This document shows, in pieces, positions 1-8,725 of a stretch of 64,000 nt of DNA. The stretch is from NCBI GenBank assembly GCA_028292485.1, contig JAQGMG010000053.1, forward strand, positions 42,073 through 106,072, given 5' to 3'. The notes under the pieces were generated by a model. That model was not told where the DNA came from. It saw only the letters and a program-made list of their open reading frames with translations, and did no database searches. A program made the position numbers and the translations under genes. How positions within the stretch are numbered: position 1 is the first letter of the stretch; every line of letters begins with the position of its first letter. This stretch comes from Rhodocyclales bacterium (lineage in GTDB: Bacteria > Pseudomonadota > Gammaproteobacteria > Burkholderiales > Rhodocyclaceae).

Positions 1-692
1 GAGGCGGTGATCTGCTGCATGGCGACGAGTTGTTCGGGCGAGGCGATGGCGGTGATGGCCTCGACTTCGAGTCGATCACCGGTGCGGCCGTCGCACGAGG
101 CTTGTACCAGCGCACGTTCATCTTCGAGTATCGGGTAGTCGATGAGTATCTTCAGCAGGAAGCGGTCGAGCTGTGCTTCAGGCAGCGCGTAGGTACCTTC
201 CTGCTCGATGGGGTTCTGCGTCGCCAGCACGAGAAACGGTGGCGGCAGCGGCAGCGGCTTGCCTTCGATGGTGACCTGACCTTCCTGCATCACTTCGAGC
301 AGGGCAGCCTGCGTCTTGGCCGGCGCACGATTGATTTCGTCAGCCAGGATCAGGTTGGCGAACACCGGGCCGCGGCGCATCACGAACTGGCTGCTGCGTG
401 CGTCGTAAAGCGTATGGCCGGTGATGTCGGCAGGCATCAGGTCCGGCGTGAACTGGATGCGTGCGAACTGGCCGCCAAAGGTGCGTGCCAGCGCTTTGAC
501 GAGCAATGTCTTGCCCAGGCCGGGCACCCCTTCGAGCAGGATGTGTCCGCCCGCCAGCAGCGCACAGAGCGTGTGTTCGACGGTCGCGTGCTGGCCCACA
601 AAAACGCGGCCGATGGCGGCGCGTAGTTGCTCCGCCAATGCGCTGGCTTCGTGCGGTGTGGTGGGCAGATTGCTGTTCATCTCGTTTGTCAT
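1..692 (-). CDS. MoxR-family AAA+ ATPase (3' end beyond window)
   Basis: MoxR ATPases are AAA+ chaperone-like proteins that act with membrane or von Willebrand-type partners. Reading from ATG at 692, the protein shows a Walker A motif GVPGLGKT at residues 55-62, a Walker B LILADE at 114-119, and the MoxR stretches NRAPAKTQAALLEVMQEG and ATQNPIEQEGTYALPEAQLDRF. The last part (lid and C-terminus) is cut off by the left edge of the window. The start overlaps the stop of the upstream DUF4350 gene in an ATGA, which indicates translational coupling. In this type of cluster a DUF58 protein usually follows MoxR; it would lie outside the window. Client and function are not known from the sequence. Confidence 0.93.
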   Translation of the reverse strand, partial: MTNEMNSNLPTTPHEASALAEQLRAAIGRVFVGQHATVEHTLCALLAGGHILLEGVPGLGKTLLVKALARTFGGQFARIQFTPDLMPADITGHTLYDARSSQFVMRRGPVFANLILADEINRAPAKTQAALLEVMQEGQVTIEGKPLPLPPPFLVLATQNPIEQEGTYALPEAQLDRFLLKILIDYPILEDERALVQASCDGRTGDRLEVEAITAIASPEQLVAMQQITA

Positions 693-2002
693 ACTCTGCT
701 TCCTTCTGGGGAAAATGTGTTCTGCATGCGGCTGCAATGTCTGCGCAAGGTCGCGAGCGTGCGGCTGCGGCGCTGGAAGTCCTGTGCATCGGCGGGTTGC
801 GGTGTGAGCGCGAGCGTGACCTCGTGCAGATCGAGCGCCGCGATGTGCGCACCCAGCGCCGGCAACGATTCGATCTCCGGGTGACGACTGCGCAGATGTG
901 TCAGCCGGATCGCGACGTCTTCGCGCAGCGGCGCGATCAGCGCTTCGTATTGCTTCTCGCGCAGCAGGAAGTCGCCTGTTGCGCTGAGATGCTCGAGCAG
1001 ACCTGGACGTTTTGGTGCAATGCCCGGCAATAGCGGGCCGAAGCGCGGCATGGCCCGCCATAGCAGGGCGGCGAGCAGCACGGCGAGCGCAATCAGGGCT
1101 TCTCCGGCATGTTGTATGAGCCAGGTGCCGAGCCCCGGATACTCTGCTGTCAGCGCAATGAACACCGGGCGCTGATCCATTGGTAGGGTCATCAGGCGCA
1201 TGAAGAGTCCTGCATGATCATTGTCTTCAATGGTGGCATTGCCAAAGGGCGCGAAGGCGCCGGCCGTGACGGTGCCTTCACCGATCCGCCAGCGCGCATA
1301 GACGCTGTGTTCCTCCTGTTCCTGAGCGCGCGCCCTGGCGGGCCGGTCGCTATGAAAGGCACGTGGCGGCAGCTGCGTGCCATCCCGCACGCCATCCTTA
1401 TCGCTATCCGCATCACCATCGGCCTGTTCGTCAGCAGAGAGTCCCTTGACTTGATCGAAATAACCTGGCAAGACAGCAGCCCACTGCATCGTGGCGTCAA
1501 CATTGAACACGACCGCATTGCGCAGATCGGTGTTGAGCGGCTCGTCATCCACGCTGATGGTTTGCTGCGCTGAGGAAGTGACGTTCCACCCCAGCGTCTC
1601 TACGCCGAGCGCCTGCAGCAGAAGGTCCGGATCGCTGCGGCGGCTTAGTGGCAGGACAAGATGCCCGCCGCGTCGTACCCAGCTCACCAGCTTTGCGGCT
1701 TGCTTGCGATTATTGAAGAGGGCAGGGCTGTCGAGCAGCAGTGTGCTGTGCTCGGCCAGGCCATCCAGCGCGATGGCGTCATCCAGACGTTTGGCCGGGT
1801 AGCCCGACTGTGTCAGCAGCAACATGCCGGCGTAATACGGATTGTGGCGCGCTTCGCCGTTGATGCCGCTGCGCGTGGTTTCTTCCTGCCACTCCAGGTG
1901 CGCCACGACGTAGGCGGCGAATACAACGAGACTGATGGCAACCGCAATGCGCAGCCACGAAATGCCTGAGAGTGCGTGCCGCTTGTTTTTTTGTTCAGCC
2001 AC
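689..2002 (-). CDS. DUF4350 domain membrane protein
   Basis: A 437-residue protein with an N-terminal membrane anchor (about residues 16-35, ISWLRIAVAISLVVFAAYVV) and an outer domain typical of DUF4350, with motifs such as LLDSPALFNNR and WVRRGGHLVLPLS. A second hydrophobic segment (ALIALAVLLAALLW) lies about two thirds along, followed by a cytoplasmic tail. I chose a GTG start at 2002 because it overlaps the stop of the DUF4129 gene by 8 bases. The open frame continues upstream only as a shadow of that gene. It belongs to the RDD-SpoIIM-DUF4129-DUF4350-MoxR operon and ends with ATGA overlap into moxR. The DUF4350 domain may bind small ligands, but no role can be assigned here. Confidence 0.85.
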   Translation of the reverse strand: MAEQKNKRHALSGISWLRIAVAISLVVFAAYVVAHLEWQEETTRSGINGEARHNPYYAGMLLLTQSGYPAKRLDDAIALDGLAEHSTLLLDSPALFNNRKQAAKLVSWVRRGGHLVLPLSRRSDPDLLLQALGVETLGWNVTSSAQQTISVDDEPLNTDLRNAVVFNVDATMQWAAVLPGYFDQVKGLSADEQADGDADSDKDGVRDGTQLPPRAFHSDRPARARAQEQEEHSVYARWRIGEGTVTAGAFAPFGNATIEDNDHAGLFMRLMTLPMDQRPVFIALTAEYPGLGTWLIQHAGEALIALAVLLAALLWRAMPRFGPLLPGIAPKRPGLLEHLSATGDFLLREKQYEALIAPLREDVAIRLTHLRSRHPEIESLPALGAHIAALDLHEVTLALTPQPADAQDFQRRSRTLATLRRHCSRMQNTFSPEGSRV

Positions 2003-3635
2003 GGCGTGCCTCCGTTGGCGTCGAGAAATGGCGTGGCCATTCGCTGCACAGTGTTTCGACATCGGCCACTGCCAGAATGCGATGTGCATAGGCGAGTTCC
2101 TGCCATTTGCCGAGCAACCTGGCGAGATAGACGAAGCGTGCATTGGCATGCTGGCGCACGCGGTCGAGACAGTCCCCCTCGGTGTCACCGCGTGTGAAAG
2201 GCACATGGTCACGATAGGCGAGCACCGACAAAGCCCCGCGGAACAGCAGACTCATCGCTTCCCGCGTACGGCCATCGTGCAGTAACTGGCGGGCGGCCGC
2301 TGCCACATCGGCCGGCAGCGATTGCGGCCGAATGTCGAAGCCAGCGAGCTCGGCAGGTGGTGCCGTGCGGCGCGCAACACGCTTCCAGCCACGCGAATAA
2401 CGCAGGATGACGTAGACCGCTGCCAGCGCCAGGCAGGCGATCAGCAGCCAGCCACCAACGCGCCCCAAGGTACCCAGGATCTTGCCGAATCCGTGCAATA
2501 GCTTGCTGAAGGCAAGCAGCCAGTCTTTCAGCCAATCGGGGAAATTCCAGGGCTTGTCGTCGGCGCTGTCGTCCCTGCGCCAGCGCAGTACGGAATGTTT
2601 TTCGTCCTTGCCGAATTCCGGGCGCTGCATGATCTGTTTGAGCACATCCGGCGCATTCGTGATGGCTCTGCGCTGCGCCGGATCAAGCGGCTTGGCGGCA
2701 GGCTGCGGCACCTCGTCGCCGGGGGTGACCAGCGGTTCGGAAGCATCTGCTTCCTGACCGGCGAAAGGCGGATCGATCTCCGCCGCCGTTGCTCGACCCG
2801 GCAGAGCGATCGCGGCAGCGGTGACCACACAGAATGCAAACAGCATGGACAGCAGCGCCGCGCCAGCACGTGCTGCAGCATGGCTGTGGGCAACGCGGCG
2901 CAATTGCAGCTCGACGTCCCACGCTTCCAGATCATTGCGCCGCTTCAGATAAAGCATGAACCCGCCGGCTACATACATCGGCTCAAGCGCCAGATGACAA
3001 GCCACATAAAGGATCATCGCCAGCTGGCCGACCACGCGCACGTTGTCTTGCTGGCTCATCAGCGTATCCCAGCCGACCTGCTCCATGATCTCGTTTGGCA
3101 CCAGCAGCACACATAGCGCGAACAGGCTCAAGGTGAGAATCGATTCCAGCGTCTGCCAGGCAATGCATTGCCAGGTGGCGGCACCCGAGACGCGGCGCGA
3201 GATGAGCGTGCGCCGCTGGCGCGCTGCGGCGCCGTGCAAGCCTTCGAGCGCCTCGACCGGCATACGCAAACTGCGCTGCAAGCCGATGCGGCGCCACGTC
3301 AGGGCACCGAACAGATTGCGTGGCGCAAGCAGCCGCGGCAAGGCGCGTAGCGTACTGCGTACGCTCGGGACCGCGTCGAACACAGCGTGGCTGATCACGT
3401 GCAGGACGATGCGATCAAAGGCCGGACGCAGCCACCACATCAACAGCACGGCCCAGCCCGGGTGACGCATCGCGATGCCAAGGATGCCGATGATGAGGAG
3501 CGCGCAAGGCAATGTCACTGCCAACCAGGATGCATAAATGGCGCGTGCGTGCCGCATCGTCAGACGCACGCCCAGGTCAAGCGCTTCCCATGCGTTGCGC
3601 GGCCGCAGTTCGATGGACAGGCGTTCAAGTTCCAT
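1995..3635 (-). CDS. DUF4129 domain membrane protein
   Basis: A membrane protein of about 546 residues. The N-terminal half carries several hydrophobic segments (AIYASWLAVTLPCALLIIG, ILTLSLFALCVLLVP, LAMILYVACHLALEPMYV, AALLSMLFAFCVVTAAAIAL). A proline/acid-rich extracytoplasmic stretch follows, then a final helix (WLLIACLALAAVYVIL). The C-terminal DUF4129 domain has RTREAMSLLFRGALSVLAYR and the FTRGDTEGDCL segment. An ATG at 3635 overlaps the end of the SpoIIM gene by 11 bases; a TTG at 3665 is the alternative. Gene order and overlaps show a single transcript. DUF4129 resembles the C-terminal part of some transglutaminase-like proteins that accompany MoxR/DUF58, but no transglutaminase catalytic triad is visible. 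Confidence 0.83.
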   Translation of the reverse strand: MELERLSIELRPRNAWEALDLGVRLTMRHARAIYASWLAVTLPCALLIIGILGIAMRHPGWAVLLMWWLRPAFDRIVLHVISHAVFDAVPSVRSTLRALPRLLAPRNLFGALTWRRIGLQRSLRMPVEALEGLHGAAARQRRTLISRRVSGAATWQCIAWQTLESILTLSLFALCVLLVPNEIMEQVGWDTLMSQQDNVRVVGQLAMILYVACHLALEPMYVAGGFMLYLKRRNDLEAWDVELQLRRVAHSHAAARAGAALLSMLFAFCVVTAAAIALPGRATAAEIDPPFAGQEADASEPLVTPGDEVPQPAAKPLDPAQRRAITNAPDVLKQIMQRPEFGKDEKHSVLRWRRDDSADDKPWNFPDWLKDWLLAFSKLLHGFGKILGTLGRVGGWLLIACLALAAVYVILRYSRGWKRVARRTAPPAELAGFDIRPQSLPADVAAAARQLLHDGRTREAMSLLFRGALSVLAYRDHVPFTRGDTEGDCLDRVRQHANARFVYLARLLGKWQELAYAHRILAVADVETLCSEWPRHFSTPTEARRG

Positions 3636-4608
3636 CGTGGCGCCCGGCGAGTGCGAAGTAGGCAAGCGTCAGTGCGCAGAGCACGCCGCCGACAGCCAGC
3701 TTGATCGTCAGATCGAGTTTGAGCGGCGACCAGAAGGCTTCGGTGAGCGCGGCGGCAAACAGCATGACCGCCAGACCACAAACCATTCCGATGATGCTGC
3801 GCCCCGCCTGGCGCAGCGCCGCCCCGCGCGACATGCGGCGGGGGGCCAGAATGGCTGCGCCAAGTTTGAGGCCGGCGGCGCCAGAGAGCACGATGGCGCC
3901 CAGTTCAAAAGTGCTGTGGCCGACGACGAAGGAATAGAAGTTGCCGGCGAGGCCGGCCTCGCCCAGCCGTGCCGCGACCACGCCGATGGAAAGGCCGTTG
4001 TAGATCAGGTAGAACACTGTCAACACACCGGCAGTCAGACCGCCCGCGAAGCAACGGAAGGCGATGCTGACATTGTTGTACACGTAGAAACCGAACATCT
4101 GGAAGTCGGTCGACGCGTCACGAGCGACTCTGCCGAGCGAACGCGATTCGTTACCGTACATCGTTTCGAAATTGGCAACCTGCTCGGGCGAGAGCATCAG
4201 GTAGGCGAAATCCGGCCACTGGTGGACCGCCAGCATTGCAGCCAGCATCGGGCCGAAGAACAGCAGAGCGGAAGCAAGTACCCATTTGGCATTGGCGCGG
4301 ACATCGGCCGCGAAACCGCCGCTTGCATAATGCAGGACACGCTGGCCGAAGCCGCTCTGCGCGCCATACAGCTCGTCATGACCGAGTTGTGCCAGGCGAT
4401 GCAGATATTCGACCAGTGCCTGCGTATAGCCCCGGTCTCGTGCCAATGCCAGTTGCAGGCAAACGAGACGGTAGCGCTCGGGCATCTCGCTGTTGGCGAA
4501 GGGCGCTGTTGCGATGTCCTTCTTGCGACGTTTGCCATGCCACTTCAGCCAGGCCTCAAAAGCCTGCCAGCTCGCCTCGTTTTGCTGTTCAAACTGTTCC
4601 TGCTTCAT
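3625..4608 (-). CDS. Stage II sporulation protein M (SpoIIM) family membrane protein
   Basis: A 327-residue protein with a soluble, charged N-terminal third. About five hydrophobic segments follow, including WVLASALLFFGPMLAAMLAV and CFAGGLTAGVLTVFYLIYNG, and the conserved SpoIIM region NFYSFVVGHSTFELGAIVLSG. The family name comes from Bacillus sporulation, but in Gram-negative bacteria these genes sit in MoxR/DUF4129/RDD operons and have nothing to do with spores. The ATG at 4608 overlaps the RDD gene stop (ATGA), so the two are translationally coupled. The function is undefined; a role in envelope or membrane-protein assembly together with MoxR is an inference from context. Confidence 0.9.
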   Translation of the reverse strand: MKQEQFEQQNEASWQAFEAWLKWHGKRRKKDIATAPFANSEMPERYRLVCLQLALARDRGYTQALVEYLHRLAQLGHDELYGAQSGFGQRVLHYASGGFAADVRANAKWVLASALLFFGPMLAAMLAVHQWPDFAYLMLSPEQVANFETMYGNESRSLGRVARDASTDFQMFGFYVYNNVSIAFRCFAGGLTAGVLTVFYLIYNGLSIGVVAARLGEAGLAGNFYSFVVGHSTFELGAIVLSGAAGLKLGAAILAPRRMSRGAALRQAGRSIIGMVCGLAVMLFAAALTEAFWSPLKLDLTIKLAVGGVLCALTLAYFALAGRHDGT

Positions 4609-5336
4609 GCCTGTCGTCCCACCAGATGATTGGCGAGCCCCACTAGGCGTGCGGCCCCGCGCGGCCCACGTGTCTGGCTGGCTTGCGGATCGGACAGATA
4701 GGGAACAAGGTCAGCCAGCTCTTCCTGGCGCGCCGGTGTCAGGTTGCTGGCACGCTCGGCAAAAGCCAGCAAGGCACGTTGCGTCATGCGATCCAGCGGC
4801 TCTTCAGGCGCCAGTGGTGGTGCCGTCGCAATGACTGGCAGGCCGCCCAGTGCGTCGCGATACACCACGATGGTGCCTGCCACGATATCGCCAAGCCGGC
4901 GGAATTCACGATGCAGCAGCATGCTTGCAATGCCGATGCCATATGCGAACGGCAGGAAATCGGCAGCGCGCAAGAGATTGCGCGTGAGCGACGGCCCCCA
5001 GCCTATTGGTGTGCCGTTGTCGTTCAGCACTTTCAAACCCAGCGAGCGCTTGCCCGGTGTGGCGCCGCCACCGAGTACTTCGAAAAGCACGGGGTAGAAC
5101 CATTCGAGCAGGAAGTACACCAGCAGCATGATGCCGCCGCCGAACTTGCCGAGCAGCGACAGCGGAATGCCAAGAGCCATCGTGATCCCCATGCGTACGG
5201 CCATGTCGATCAACCAGGCAAGCGAGCGCACCAACAGCCCCGCTGGATGCAGCTGCAGTTCGATCAGTTCAGGTGTGGTGACAGGGCGCAGGGTGTCTAG
5301 CATGCGCGAATACCGGCGCCGCTCGGGCGGCATCAT
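4605..5336 (-). CDS. RDD family membrane protein
   Basis: A 243-residue protein. The RDD domain is recognisable from an RSLAWLIDMAVRMG helix with the R..D pair, two further membrane segments, and the hallmark TPGKRSLGLKVLNDNGTPIGW. RNLLRAADFLPFAYGIG and FRRLGDIVAGTIVV follow, and the tail is soluble. The first ATG of an ATGATG pair at 5336 is used; ATG at 5303 is also possible and no strong ribosome-binding site separates them. It is the first gene of the overlapping MoxR-type operon, 17 bases after the BPSS1780-type gene, so the latter may belong to the same transcript. RDD proteins are sometimes linked to ion or solute exchange, which is not demonstrated here. Confidence 0.88.
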   Translation of the reverse strand: MMPPERRRYSRMLDTLRPVTTPELIELQLHPAGLLVRSLAWLIDMAVRMGITMALGIPLSLLGKFGGGIMLLVYFLLEWFYPVLFEVLGGGATPGKRSLGLKVLNDNGTPIGWGPSLTRNLLRAADFLPFAYGIGIASMLLHREFRRLGDIVAGTIVVYRDALGGLPVIATAPPLAPEEPLDRMTQRALLAFAERASNLTPARQEELADLVPYLSDPQASQTRGPRGAARLVGLANHLVGRQA

Positions 5337-5353
5337 GAGGTCAGAGAACAGGC

Positions 5354-6145
5354 TTACTCTTGTATGTAAATGTCACGATATCCGACGTAGGCCGACGTCC
5401 ATACCAGCGGACCCAATATCAGCCAGCCCAGGAAAACAGGCAGACTTGCCAAGATGGACCACACGATGAAGCTCAGGCCGTACACGAGACCAGGAAGTAT
5501 GTTTTTCATGCTGCCATTGAAGCTCATCTTCATTGCGTCGAAAACGGGTACGTCATGCAGCACGATCAGCGCTGGCGCATACCAAACGGCAGCATACACA
5601 AACATCGATGCGATGATTGCAGCCAACCCCATAAGCATTAGCGTACCCACACCGAGACTTGCCATGATTTTCGGAAAATTCTGGACTGTCGCGTAAGCAC
5701 CGAGGATGCTCAATCCTGCAACAAGCGCAATCAGAAGCATGACGATCAGCATCAGAACGAAAGTCATGAGGCCGAGCCCGGCAAGCGGGCCGAGCTTCCG
5801 CTCGAAACCGGCAAACAAATCGCCAATTCGCAGATCGCCCGTAACGCGCTGATTTTCACAGGCGATCATGATGCCCCCCATCAACACCGGCATTAGCAGC
5901 ATGGTGAACATGTTGATGAAGGGAATGAAGGATACGATGACATAGACGATCAGGAAGATCACGAAAACGCCGACCCAACTTCCTGCTTGCTGTTTGAACA
6001 TTTCCCAGCCGTCGCCAATCCAGCCAATTCCGTTTCCCGCTGGAACGCGACGTCCATCAAGAATCAACGAACCGCTGTCACCCAGTTGAAATGCATCTTC
6101 GACGATTGCGCCAGGTGGCGCATAAGGATTATTCGACTGATTCAC
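5354..6145 (-). CDS. BPSS1780-type multi-pass membrane protein
   Basis: About 263 residues. The N-terminus is short and proline-rich (NPYAPPGA), followed by a small motif region with WIGDGWEMFKQQAGSW. At least five or six long hydrophobic segments follow, rich in I, L, V and M. This layout matches a betaproteobacterial family named after a Burkholderia pseudomallei gene; its function is unknown. I favour a GTG start at 6145, preceded by a GGGGAAA ribosome-binding site. The open frame can be read to 6196, but those residues are atypical. It lies just upstream of the RDD gene on the same strand. Confidence 0.75.
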   Translation of the reverse strand: MNQSNNPYAPPGAIVEDAFQLGDSGSLILDGRRVPAGNGIGWIGDGWEMFKQQAGSWVGVFVIFLIVYVIVSFIPFINMFTMLLMPVLMGGIMIACENQRVTGDLRIGDLFAGFERKLGPLAGLGLMTFVLMLIVMLLIALVAGLSILGAYATVQNFPKIMASLGVGTLMLMGLAAIIASMFVYAAVWYAPALIVLHDVPVFDAMKMSFNGSMKNILPGLVYGLSFIVWSILASLPVFLGWLILGPLVWTSAYVGYRDIYIQE

Positions 6146-6287
6146 CGCTTTCCCCGTATCATTTTTTTGGCTGGGCACCGCGTGAGGTGTGCGCAACGGG
6201 GAACATGCTATATGAAAAATGACTGATGCAAGCGCTTGTGATGGCGGTGTGCCCCTTTGTGCAAAAGAGGTCAGCGTGGCGGCACGA

Positions 6288-7292
6288 TTAAACCCAATCG
6301 CGCGCCGTAAGGAACTCGGTATATAGCCGCTCTTCCGGGCTGCCTGCTTCCGGATGCCAGTCGTAGCGCCAGTTCACGACTGGTGGCATCGACATGAGGA
6401 TGGATTCCGTGCGGCCGCCTGATTGCAGGCCGAACAATGTGCCGCGGTCGGATACCAGATTGAATTCGACGTAGCGGCCGCGACGGTAGGCCTGGAAGTC
6501 GCGCTCACGCTCGCCATATGGCGTATCGCGATGGCGTTCTATGATGGGTAGATAGGCATCGAGGAATGCATCGCCGACGCTGGCCGTCAGGCTGAAGCAT
6601 TGTTCGAAGCCCAGCTCGTTGAAGTCGTCGAAAAACAGGCCGCCGACGCCGCGTGGTTCGTTGCGATGCTTGAGAAAGAAATAGCGATCACACCACGCCT
6701 TGAAGCGTGGATGCAGCTCCGCTCCGAACGGGGTAACCGCCATGCGGCAGACCTGGTGAAAATGCCGCACGTCTTCTTCGGCGGGGTAATAGGGCGTGAG
6801 ATCCATGCCGCCACCGAACCACCAGCTCGGGTTCACGGTCGCATTCCTGGGCTTGGTCTGACGTGTCCTGGGCGCCGGGACATCCTGGCGGCGCAGCGGT
6901 GAAGCGGCGAAGCGCGGGGCCGGTGTTTCGTCCATGTCGGCGATGCTTTCCCCGCGTGTCGAGAAAAAGCGCACGTTCATGTGCACCGTCGGGCAATAGG
7001 GATTGCGCGGGTGCAGCACCAGAGACACGCCCAAGGCTTCATAAGCGGCACCTTCGAGTTCCGGGCGATTGGCGCTCGCCGAAGGAGGCAGCTTGTCGCC
7101 TATGACATGCGAGAAGTTGACGCCGCCGCGTTCGAAGAAATTACCGTTTTCGATTACACGTGTGATGCCACTGCCGCCGTCGGGGCGCTGCCAGCTGTCG
7201 GTGTGGAATGTTTTGCCGTCGAATGCTTCGAGCGAAGCGACAATGCGGCTTTGCAGTTCAAGCAGGTAGGAGCGTACGGTGGTTGCTGGCAT
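6288..7292 (-). CDS. hemF: Oxygen-dependent coproporphyrinogen-III oxidase
   Basis: HemF oxidatively decarboxylates coproporphyrinogen III to protoporphyrinogen IX with O2 in the cytosol (haem synthesis). Conserved blocks are present: [79 protein letters not shown] and [11 protein letters not shown]. The protein ends in the usual RDWV. At 334 residues it is longer than the usual roughly 300. The excess is an arginine/proline/alanine-rich stretch at about residues 114-155, between HMNVRFF and WWFGGG, which ordinary HemF proteins bridge with only about 10-15 residues. The frame remains open through it, so it is probably a surface loop. It lies 122 bases beyond the end of purD on the same strand. 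Confidence 0.96.
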   Translation of the reverse strand: MPATTVRSYLLELQSRIVASLEAFDGKTFHTDSWQRPDGGSGITRVIENGNFFERGGVNFSHVIGDKLPPSASANRPELEGAAYEALGVSLVLHPRNPYCPTVHMNVRFFSTRGESIADMDETPAPRFAASPLRRQDVPAPRTRQTKPRNATVNPSWWFGGGMDLTPYYPAEEDVRHFHQVCRMAVTPFGAELHPRFKAWCDRYFFLKHRNEPRGVGGLFFDDFNELGFEQCFSLTASVGDAFLDAYLPIIERHRDTPYGERERDFQAYRRGRYVEFNLVSDRGTLFGLQSGGRTESILMSMPPVVNWRYDWHPEAGSPEERLYTEFLTARDWV

Positions 7293-7415
7293 TGTTCAGT
7301 CTAGTCACTCAGCTGTGCGTATTTGGGACGGACCACGCAGTGTGACCATTGTTTTCAGAATATGGCGTGATGTATGCCCTATTGAGCATCGTCCATTGGG
7401 ACATGCCAACACGCC

Positions 7416-8696
7416 CTAGCGCTTGATGGCGCGATGGCCGATGTCCTTGCGGTACTGCATGCCGTCGAAATGCACCTGGCCGACGGCTTCGTAAGCACGC
7501 GTCTGTGCTTCCTTCACCGAGTCCCCGAGCGCCGTGACGCACAGCACGCGGCCGCCCGCGCACACAGTCTGGCCCTCATGGTTGATCGTGCCGGCGTGGA
7601 AGATGTGGGCGTCTTCGAGTTTGACATCCAGGCCCTTGATGACATCGCCGCGGCGCGGTTGGTCCGGATAGCCCGCTGCCGCGAGCACCACGCCGAGCGC
7701 CACGCGACGATCCCAGTCCGCTTCAGCGGTGTCCAGCTTGCCGGCTACGGCAGCTTCGACCAGGTCCACCAGATCGGTCCTGAGGCGCATCATGATCGGC
7801 TGTGTTTCGGGATCGCCCATGCGGCAATTGAATTCGACGACGCGCGGGCTTCCGCTCTCGTCGATCATCAGGCCCGCGTAGAGAAAGCCGGTGTAGGGCA
7901 GGCCTTCGGCTGCCATCGCCGCGAGCGTCGGCAGAATGATTTCGCGCATGACACGTGCATGAACTTGCGGCGTGACGACCGGCGCTGGCGAATAGGCGCC
8001 CATGCCGCCGGTGTTCGGGCCGAGATCGTCGTCCAGCAAACGCTTGTGATCCTGGCTGGTTGCCAGGGCCAGCGCATTCTTTCCATCGGCCATGACGATG
8101 AAGCTGGCTTCCTCACCGCGCATGAACTCTTCGATCACGACGCGCGCACCGCCGTCGCCGTAACTTACACCCAGCTTGTTGTCGAGCAACATCATGTCGA
8201 TGGCGGCATGTGCTTGATCGAGTGTCATGGCAACGACCACGCCCTTGCCAGCAGCCAACCCATCGGCCTTGATGACGATGGGCGCGCCTTCCTGATCGAC
8301 GTAGGCATGCGCGACGGCAGCGTCGGAGAAGGTGCGGTATTTTGCCGTTGGAATATTGTGGCGAACGAGAAACTGCTTGGCGAAATCCTTGGACGATTCC
8401 AACTGGGCCGCGCCGCGTGTCGGTCCGAAGATTGCCAGGCCTTGCGCACGGAATGCGTCAACGATGCCTGCGGCGAGGGGGGCTTCGGGACCCACAACGG
8501 TCAGTGCGATCTGCTCGCGGCGCACGTATTCGATCAGTTCACCGATAGCGGTGATGTTTACATTTTCCAGATCGGGCTCGCGTGCCGTGCCGGCATTGCC
8601 GGGCGCGACCATTACTTTCTGGATGCGTGGCGACTGTGCGAGTTTCCAGGCCAACGCATGCTCACGACCGCCTGAGCCAATGACGAGGATTTTCAT
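7416..8696 (-). CDS. purD: Phosphoribosylamine-glycine ligase (GARS)
   Basis: PurD joins 5-phosphoribosylamine and glycine with ATP to give GAR in purine synthesis. The 426-residue length is normal. The N-terminal MKILVIGSGGREHALAWKLAQS and the ATP-grasp region are intact: KADGLAAGKGVVVA, VVIEEFMRGEEASF, TGGMGAYSPAP, and VEFNCRMGDPETQ, whose E and N bind metal. The gene is 29 bases downstream of purH on the same strand, and the two are probably cotranscribed. Only a weak ribosome-binding site precedes the ATG. Confidence 0.97.
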   Translation of the reverse strand: MKILVIGSGGREHALAWKLAQSPRIQKVMVAPGNAGTAREPDLENVNITAIGELIEYVRREQIALTVVGPEAPLAAGIVDAFRAQGLAIFGPTRGAAQLESSKDFAKQFLVRHNIPTAKYRTFSDAAVAHAYVDQEGAPIVIKADGLAAGKGVVVAMTLDQAHAAIDMMLLDNKLGVSYGDGGARVVIEEFMRGEEASFIVMADGKNALALATSQDHKRLLDDDLGPNTGGMGAYSPAPVVTPQVHARVMREIILPTLAAMAAEGLPYTGFLYAGLMIDESGSPRVVEFNCRMGDPETQPIMMRLRTDLVDLVEAAVAGKLDTAEADWDRRVALGVVLAAAGYPDQPRRGDVIKGLDVKLEDAHIFHAGTINHEGQTVCAGGRVLCVTALGDSVKEAQTRAYEAVGQVHFDGMQYRKDIGHRAIKR

Positions 8697-8725
8697 AAGT
8701 GCGGACCGGGTGACTTAGTTATAAC

